NCBI GenBank assembly: GCA_002110485.1
Contig: MOWL01000023.1
Location: 558,001-622,000, forward strand
Direction of reading: 5' to 3'
From: Emergomyces orientalis
Taxonomy: Eukaryota; Ascomycota; Eurotiomycetes; Onygenales; Ajellomycetaceae
Length of the DNA stretch: 64,000 nucleotides
In this document: in pieces, positions 58,191 to 64,000 of the stretch
How the letters are laid out: each line of letters starts with the position of its first letter
Position numbering within the stretch: the stretch's first letter is position 1
Notes under the pieces: model-generated
Told to the model about the DNA's origin: nothing
Database searches by the model: none
Seen by the model: only the letters and a program-made list of their open reading frames with translations
Program-made: the position numbers and the translations under genes

Positions 58191-58612
58191 ACCATCTGCA
58201 GAACTGACAGGAGTGAGTTCGCCAGATGAACTATGGCTAGGGCTAGGGCTAGGGCTGGGGCTGGGCTGTTGTTTTATGTACGTGTGTTGAAGAGGTATCG
58301 TCTGGGTATCAGTTTTCGCGGACAAAAAAAGAAAATAATTTTTTTAAAAAAAAATTGGGAGGTGGGTGGTACTCGATACCTCGATTGCCGCGGGAGGGTC
58401 AGCAGGGGTTCAAGTCACAGATACGCGAGCGACATGGGCTGACGAACGCCTATCATGGCATTATTGGCTTTGGCATACGGCCAAACTTTGATGGGGCAAG
58501 AGCTGCCAGTGGGTTATAGTTACCAGGCCCGTGCGTAGATTAAATACAGTACGGAGTTAATCCGTTACGGATTAGCAGGATACAAAAAAATTAAACTCCA
58601 TACGAGACACGC

Positions 58613-58613
<1 letters not shown>

Positions 58614-58643
<30 letters not shown>
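58614..58643. repeat. Poly-A run of 30
   Basis: Uninterrupted A homopolymer. Confidence 0.95.
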
Positions 58644-58644
<1 letters not shown>

Positions 58645-59135
58645 GTGGCAAAAACCACTAGGGGCTTGTCGAACCAGCGGGTTATTTTGCGGCAGAGTGT
58701 GGAGTATGGAGGAGGAGGAGACGACCCGAGGATAGGTAGTATTTAACGATTGATTATACCGAGCTAGCTTATTTTGCTTCAATTGAGGGTTGAAATCCCA
58801 TCATTCTTTTCGTGAGTATTACTTATTATTGCCATTTTCCATTTTTCTTTTTCTTCGTCTACTTGTTGTATTCCGTACCTGTGGGGTGAGTTGTTTTTTT
58901 TTTTTTTTTTTTTTGCTGTCCCCGCCGCATTCGTACTAAATTAAATCTAAAATAAATCCTAATAAAATAAAATACAAGGTCTTCGGGAAGCCTTTACTGC
59001 CACGGTAGCTAATATTTATTATTTTGTTTGATGATCATGATGATGCTCTCTCGTGCGGCTCCTCCATCTCATTACGACTCCAGCAGGCATGTTCAAGCCA
59101 TAGTGCAACCAACCAAGCAGATATTTCTTTAATTC

Positions 59136-59192
59136 TTACTATTACTATTACTATTACTATTACTGTTACTATTACTATTGCTATTATTGTTA
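59136..59192. repeat. (ATTACT)n microsatellite
   Basis: Tandem trinucleotide pairs ATT ACT with a few changes (GTT, GCT). Confidence 0.85.
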
Positions 59193-60348
59193 TTTGCTGT
59201 TAACAATTCTGCTGGTGTGTGAGTAAGTGCCATATGAAATGAAATGAATAAGTAAATAATCAATAATTGAAATAATAGTAGTAGTTTGTTAGTGGCCAGA
59301 AGCCGAGACAGACAGCCCAAGCCCCAAGGCCCCAAGGCCCAAGCCCCGGGTTCGGTTCAGCCAAAGCAAGGCAAACCAAAAGCAGCCCTGACCTTGACTT
59401 TTGACTTGGCCCCAGCCCCAAAATCACCACAACCACCACAACCACCACAACCACCCAGCACCCTCGGGGCATCATCATCATCATCATCAACAACCACATC
59501 CTCCACGACAACCACCTCCACCACCACTTGATCCCCATCTCTCCCATCTCTCCCATAATCCACCCCCCACTCTGCTGCTTCTTCTTCTGCTGCTTCACTC
59601 TTCCTTTTTCAAACCCTGCCTTCGGTCATTCTGGCGCCTCCTTTCTCCTCCTCAGCCTCTTCAGCCCAGTCCGCTACAGCATCTCCTTGCCTCTATCCGC
59701 GAATTGTCACTCTCAGGTCCTGTACCTCTCCATCGACACACACTGTCATCTTCTTCCTCTTCTAGTTTTGTTTATTGTATGTTATACTTCGCCTCTACCC
59801 CAGGTCGAAACATGTGAGCCACCATCCAATCTCTACCTACTGCTATCGGCCCTTGCTTTGCTTTCCCTGCCGATCTTTTGTCCGAAAACCCATCCCCCTC
59901 TTACCTCGATCAAAAAACCTGTCTAACCATCTAGCTCCTTCGACTTGCTCCATCTCTCTAGAAGCCTCCAGCTACCGTTAAATCCTCGTTACTTTCCCCT
60001 CTCAGTCCGCCTCCGTCCCGTGGCTTCAAGCCCTGGCGGCTGGCTGCCCTTGCTCGCACAATAACACACTGGTAATACATATATACATATATATAATCAA
60101 TACCCTACCAGGCCAATCCCGACTCGATCGCGCCCCATTACCTATCTCCTCCTTTTAATCGAGTCTGTTTTTCGACGCCATATTACTCCACTCACAGGCG
60201 TGAGAGCGCATTTCTCCCGCCTTATCTCCGTAATCAATACCCATCGGCTTAAAAGCTCCCGCCTCGCAAATCTCCTTCCCCTGTTGGGTGGCTGGCGTAT
60301 TGTCGCCCATAGTGCTGGCTTTGTCAGTGGCATTCGATACCAGATAGG

Positions 60349-60562
60349 ATGGGCGGGTGTTGTAGTACGGCGTCCGGGGGGGATGTGGAACAGAAGAAGA
60401 GAAGTCAAATGATAGACAAGGGGCTTGAGGATGATATGAAACGATTACGGAGAGAATGCAAGATTCTACTGCTTGGTCCGTAAATTTCTGCTCTTTTTCC
60501 CAATACCCACAGCTTGCACTGGGCTTTGTCACGATTGATTGTGTCTGTATGTGCAAGAAGAA

Positions 60563-60602
<40 letters not shown>

Positions 60603-61890
60603 AAAAGAAAGACACAATGGAGGGAGTGTTCTGACGGTTAATATATAGGTTCGGGAGAGAGCGGGAAATCAACCATCGTAAAGCAGATGAAAATTATTCA
60701 TCAGAATGGGTATTCTGTGGAGGAACTTACGTTGTGCCGTTCAACGGTCTACAAAAACCTCCTGGATTGCGCAAAGGATTTGATAGGAGCACTGCACCAT
60801 TTCGACTTACAACCGTCGAGCCCCAAAGTCAAAGAATACATGGAATACCTAAACTCTTACCAGATCGATCCCGACCCAAACACCCCGATTGATCTGAAAG
60901 TGGGCGAAGCTGTGACATACCTGTGGAACGACCCTATCATGCCAGCCGTACTGGAACACCAGAATGAGTTCTATCTTATGGACTCAGCGCCTTAGTATGG
61001 CTCCTCCGTCTTTTCCCTGGCCTAGATGTTCTCCTATAAAATGCGATGTTCTAATTCTTTGTAGCTTTTTCGACGAAGCGAAACGTATCAGTGCCCCAGA
61101 CTACATCCCCAACGAAGCCGATGTTCTTCGCGCCAGAACCAAGACGACTGGTATATACGAAACTAGGTTTACAATGGGTCAATTGAGTATCCAGTGCGTT
61201 CGATCCAACAATCCCTTTAAACTTGCGAAGCATGGTTCTAATATCTACCCTTTTTTCCCCCTTTTCTAGCATGTTCGATGTTGGCGGCCAACGGAGTGAA
61301 CGAAAAAAGTGGATTCATTGTTTTGAAAACGTAACGTCAATAATATTCTGCGTCGCTTTGAGCGAGTATGATCAAGTGTTGTTGGAAGAAAGTAATCAAG
61401 TATGTAATGGGCCTACTTCAAGTCGCGCTGTCCTTTATTTGCCGCCATGAGTCTAACCTCGACCAAAAAGAATCGCATGATGGAGAGTTTAGTGTTGTTT
61501 GACTCCGTCGTCAATTCCCGGTGGTTTATGCGAACGAGTATTATCCTCTTCTTAAATAAGGTCGACCTCTTCAGACAGAAACTCGGCCGATCGCCGCTTA
61601 ACAAATACTTCCCCGATTATTCCGGCGGGAACGATGTTAACCGCGCTGCCAAATACCTCCTATGGAGATTCAATCAAGTGAACCGGGCGCATTTGAATCT
61701 CTATCCTCAGTATGTTACCCCTGCGATTTGTTTGTTATGCGTTTTTATAAATTTTTTTTACGCCTTCCGTACCTAACCAAACTTTCACAGCCTCACCCAA
61801 GCTACCGATACCTCAAATATCCGACTCGTCTTCGCCGCCGTTAAAGAAACCATTTTACAAAACGCGCTCAAAGATTCGGGTATACTCTGA
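60349..61890 (+). CDS. gpaB: Class III heterotrimeric G-protein alpha subunit (GNA-3/GpaB type)
   Basis: Six exons: 60349-60475, 60649-60994, 61065-61193, 61270-61399, 61471-61709 and 61791-61890, giving 356 residues. Class III fungal G-alpha subunits signal nutrient state to adenylate cyclase and PKA. The N-terminus [10 protein letters not shown] carries Gly2 for myristoylation and Cys for palmitoylation. G1 is GSGESGKS (split by intron 1), the switch Arg/Thr is in [13 protein letters not shown]3 is [13 protein letters not shown]4 NKVD, G5 in TQATDTSN. The C-terminus is KDSGIL, without the pertussis-toxin cysteine, as expected for this class. The class assignment follows [12 protein letters not shown] and LDLKVG-type insert ([17 protein letters not shown]). 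Intron 1 (173 bp) has a GTCCGT donor and contains a GA microsatellite. Length is normal. Confidence 0.96.
60565..60598 (+). repeat. (GA)n microsatellite in intron 1 of the G-alpha gene
   Basis: About 16 GA units within intron 60476-60648, roughly 90 bp after the donor and 50 bp before the acceptor. Confidence 0.9.
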
Positions 61891-63598
61891 AAGATGTAGC
61901 GGATATCGATATTCCCTCCTCGATCACGACACCACCAACCAACCCGAAACCAACCCGAAAAAAGTCCTAATGCCTACATGCTTCCATATTGGCACTTCAG
62001 CGCCACTTTGATTATTTGTTTTTCTCCCTTCATCTGGAGCTCGGATGGCGTTAAATGGGTTTGGGATATTCCATTGAAAGCTTCTTTTTTTTGGCGCTGT
62101 CTGGGATGGCATACAAACCTTTCGCTTCTAAGAATCCCTTCTAATCTCGTTTTCCTTTCTTTCATTCGCAGCACTGCAAACGACACCAGTCGGATTTTTT
62201 TTCCACCGCCTTTTATATATTTCATATATTTTGGCCATTTACTTATTTACTTTATTTTTCTTTTCTTTTCTTGGATATCATTTTTTACCTGTCTCAAAAG
62301 ACTTTTTTTTCTTTCTCCTTTTGCACAAAACTGTGACCAGGAGTGTTTTTTTCACTTTCTTTTTTGCTCCCTCCTGCTTTTCCCCTGCAACCCCACGGCT
62401 TCCTACGATATCATTGCCATCTTTCCTGCTCTCTATTTGTGTTCTGTTACATATATTCTATCTATTACTCGGGCAGCCGCAGGCATTGTTTCGGGCGGAA
62501 GGCCAGAAATAGAGGGCTAATCTCCTGCCTTGAACATACTTCTGAACTTAACTTCCCGCTGCGTTATATAGGCCTAGCCTACACTCTGAAGCTAAGCTAT
62601 TGTTGTGTATCATTATGGAGATCCATTCTGGTCCTATCCTACCTTCCCCTACCTACCTGCCTACAGCCTTGTTATTTTCCTTTGGTTGTCTCTGTATCAC
62701 ACACGTTTTTTGTTTTTTGTTTTTGTCTTGTTTTTTTGTGTTTATTTATCCTTAATGACTTTTGCCTCGAAGCTAAATTGCTTTGTCGCCTGCTTTTTAT
62801 TTATTTTTAAACTCAGGGGCTCCTGTTGGTGGCTTTTTTTTTTTTTTTTTTTTTTTTTTTTTGTTACTGCGCTCTACTTGTCCTAATATCATCGTTGTTT
62901 TACAGATTATTTATGTTATTTTTATTTTTAGTTTGGCTGTTTTTTCACTCATCCTCCTCTACCACCACTAACTACTCTCCAAACTATAATTCCGATATCT
63001 CTCTTGAGCTTTCGTACACTAACTTTCTAGGAAGGAGGAAAAAATATCTCTCCCTATCTCATTATGCACTACTTTACCGTTAATCCCTCCTCTCCCTTCG
63101 ATTTTCATTATTTTATTTTCAATCTTCATGAGATATATGTGTGTGTTTGGGGGCCGGGGGGGGAGCGGTGGGAGCGGGGGTTATTATTGAGTTTTTGAAT
63201 TTTTTTCTTCTTCTTTTTCTTCTTCCGCTCTCCCTCTTACCTTGGGCTACTTTCATTTCATTTCTTGTATCTATCTTATACTGTTAAAACAGGAAATTTT
63301 AATAACACATACAAGTTATTTTCATCAGCTATTTTGGCCGTTTGGTTTTATTTATTTGTTTATATATTTTTTTCTGATGGGCTATGCTCCATCAATTACC
63401 CCGTACGTCAGATATGCGTACGGGCCAGGCTTGGGCGTTATCTTTAGGCTCGATTGATATTAAATATCTTTTTTCCAATGAATGTGCTCTAGGAACATAG
63501 GTATTGATTGTGATGCCTAGCGTTGGTAATCGGCCCCCACTGTTACTCTGCTGATTCAAGAGTCTGATTTCAGCTACACGCGTGCAGTATCATTCCTT
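61891..63598. other. Intergenic region with T-rich tracts
   Basis: Between the convergent ends of the G-alpha and monooxygenase genes. T-rich on the plus strand, with a 29-T run at 62834-62862. The long hydrophobic Phe/Leu-rich frames here (for example 62343-62810) follow from T-richness, lack motifs and are not called. Confidence 0.5.
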
Positions 63599-64000
63599 TC
63601 AAAGTTTGCCCTGGGAGTTTCTAGTCTTGTTTGAGCCCCCCCCGGTCCCCTGCATAAGAGGTTTAAACCCTCGAAGGTCATCTTCGACCACCTTCCTCAA
63701 CACCCGATTATAATTTTTCAACCCGCCGAGGTAAAACCGCACCGCCTCCTTCTTCCCGCTTACATTGCTACCAAATATCCATGAGGCAGTCTCCTTAAAC
63801 AGACTCCCGTCCGCAATTTGCTCGCACGTCTCCATCCACTGATTCTCGCTCTCCGCTGTTGCTTCAATGATTGTGCCAGTGCTTCCTCGGCCAGTCCCCG
63901 CCCCAGGCCTAGCAGCAGCAGCTTTCCTGCTCAATACAGCTTTACCAATCAGGGAAGTAACGAAACTCACCTGCGTCTCGATGGCCGGTGGAAGATTACA
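63599..64000 (-). CDS. Baeyer-Villiger flavin monooxygenase, C-terminal part (runs off the window)
   Basis: The minus frame stays open to the right edge (64000) and ends at TAG/TAA-side 63599. It reads NLPPAIETQVSFVTSLIG at the upstream edge, then a Gly/Ala/Arg-rich insert, IIEATAESENQWMETC, IADGSLFKETASWIFGSNV, GKKEAVRFYLGGLKNY and VEDDLRGFKPL. This is the conserved C-terminal end of the fungal cyclohexanone/phenylacetone monooxygenase family, FAD- and NADPH-dependent enzymes that convert ketones to esters. The FAD and NADPH sites would lie outside the window. A GTGAGT after ETQ could be a donor, but the frame reads on into family-like sequence, so no intron is assumed. Substrate unknown. 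Confidence 0.85.
   Translation of the reverse strand, partial: CNLPPAIETQVSFVTSLIGKAVLSRKAAAARPGAGTGRGSTGTIIEATAESENQWMETCEQIADGSLFKETASWIFGSNVSGKKEAVRFYLGGLKNYNRVLRKVVEDDLRGFKPLMQGTGGGSNKTRNSQGKL

Larger units (their letters stand above)
55151..60348. other. Long (5.2 kb) intergenic region upstream of the G-alpha gene, microsatellite-rich
   Basis: No supported gene. It contains several microsatellites listed separately, homopolymer runs, and a cluster of the nonamer TACTCCGTA or its complement between 55395 and 57455. From about 59530 the plus strand becomes pyrimidine-rich (CTC/TCT blocks), as in long fungal 5' leaders, so the G-alpha mRNA may begin around there. Confidence 0.55.

Noticed and set aside
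58232..58265. GCTAGGGCTAGGGCTAGGG resembles telomeric TTAGGG repeats
   Set aside because: The unit is GGGCTA, it is only a few copies long, and it lies within ordinary intergenic DNA.
59286..59820. Pro/Ser/Thr-rich frames upstream of the G-alpha gene
   Set aside because: Low-complexity CCA/TCA repeats and pyrimidine-rich leader; not protein-like beyond composition.
62000..63000. Long Phe/Leu-rich frames suggesting a membrane protein
   Set aside because: Follow from T-rich sequence; several frames overlap with similar quality and none has a conserved motif.

Overview
The window is nuclear DNA of a filamentous ascomycete fungus. The evidence is short GT-AG introns (about 50-175 bp) in almost every conserved gene, a Zn2Cys6 transcription factor, a fungal PigL_N/STAND-type gene, a Hog1-type MAP kinase and a class III fungal G-alpha subunit. 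The protein sequences look like Eurotiomycetes, perhaps Onygenales, but that placement is inference. No tRNA, rRNA or CRISPR array was recognised. Most gene models were rebuilt by hand, joining exons with consensus splice sites and checking phase.

Left half (1-28.5 kb) is accessory and repeat-rich. It holds a relic of a DUF3435 tyrosine recombinase (about 271-397), a tandem Con-13-like secreted protein gene (796-2705), a stand-alone PigL_N gene (3842-5172, minus), an Ecl1-like zinc protein (8046-8339) and a short coiled-coil protein (9350-10019). From 10.8 to 15.8 kb lies an island of small TATA-box genes that is nearly free of CpG, including a divergent pair of RING-family paralogues. Two dispersed repeat families, three minisatellites and direct repeats around an F-box-like gene (21339-22292, minus) follow. 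An intact five-exon DUF3435 gene (22889-25859, minus), the kind of recombinase that mobilises giant fungal transposons, ends next to a decayed AT-rich Ty3/Gypsy relic (26.4-28.2 kb).

Right half (28.7-64 kb) is mostly conserved core genes in long intergenic spaces: a Zn2Cys6 regulator (28711-30536), glycogen phosphorylase (30852-34013, minus), a hotdog thioesterase (35662-36129, minus), a GH47 alpha-1,2-mannosidase (38087-40030), Avl9 (41191-44517, minus), the Hog1/SakA MAP kinase (46274-48029, minus), an APH-family kinase-like protein with an altered catalytic residue (54297-55150), a class III G-alpha (60349-61890), and the 3' end of a Baeyer-Villiger monooxygenase that runs off the right edge (63599-64000, minus). 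The 48-60 kb space has few coding signals, one AT-rich CpG-free block (50.2-51.4 kb), many microsatellites and a cluster of the nonamer TACTCCGTA.

Some core genes have linked themes: Hog1 (osmotic/oxidative stress), class III G-alpha (nutrient sensing to cAMP-PKA) and glycogen phosphorylase (reserve mobilisation, usually a PKA target); Avl9 and GH47 mannosidase both serve the secretory route. They are far apart, with no sign of operon-like clustering or of a biosynthetic gene cluster. The most unusual part is the CpG mosaic at 10-28 kb with the DUF3435 recombinase at the edge of a CpG-normal block.
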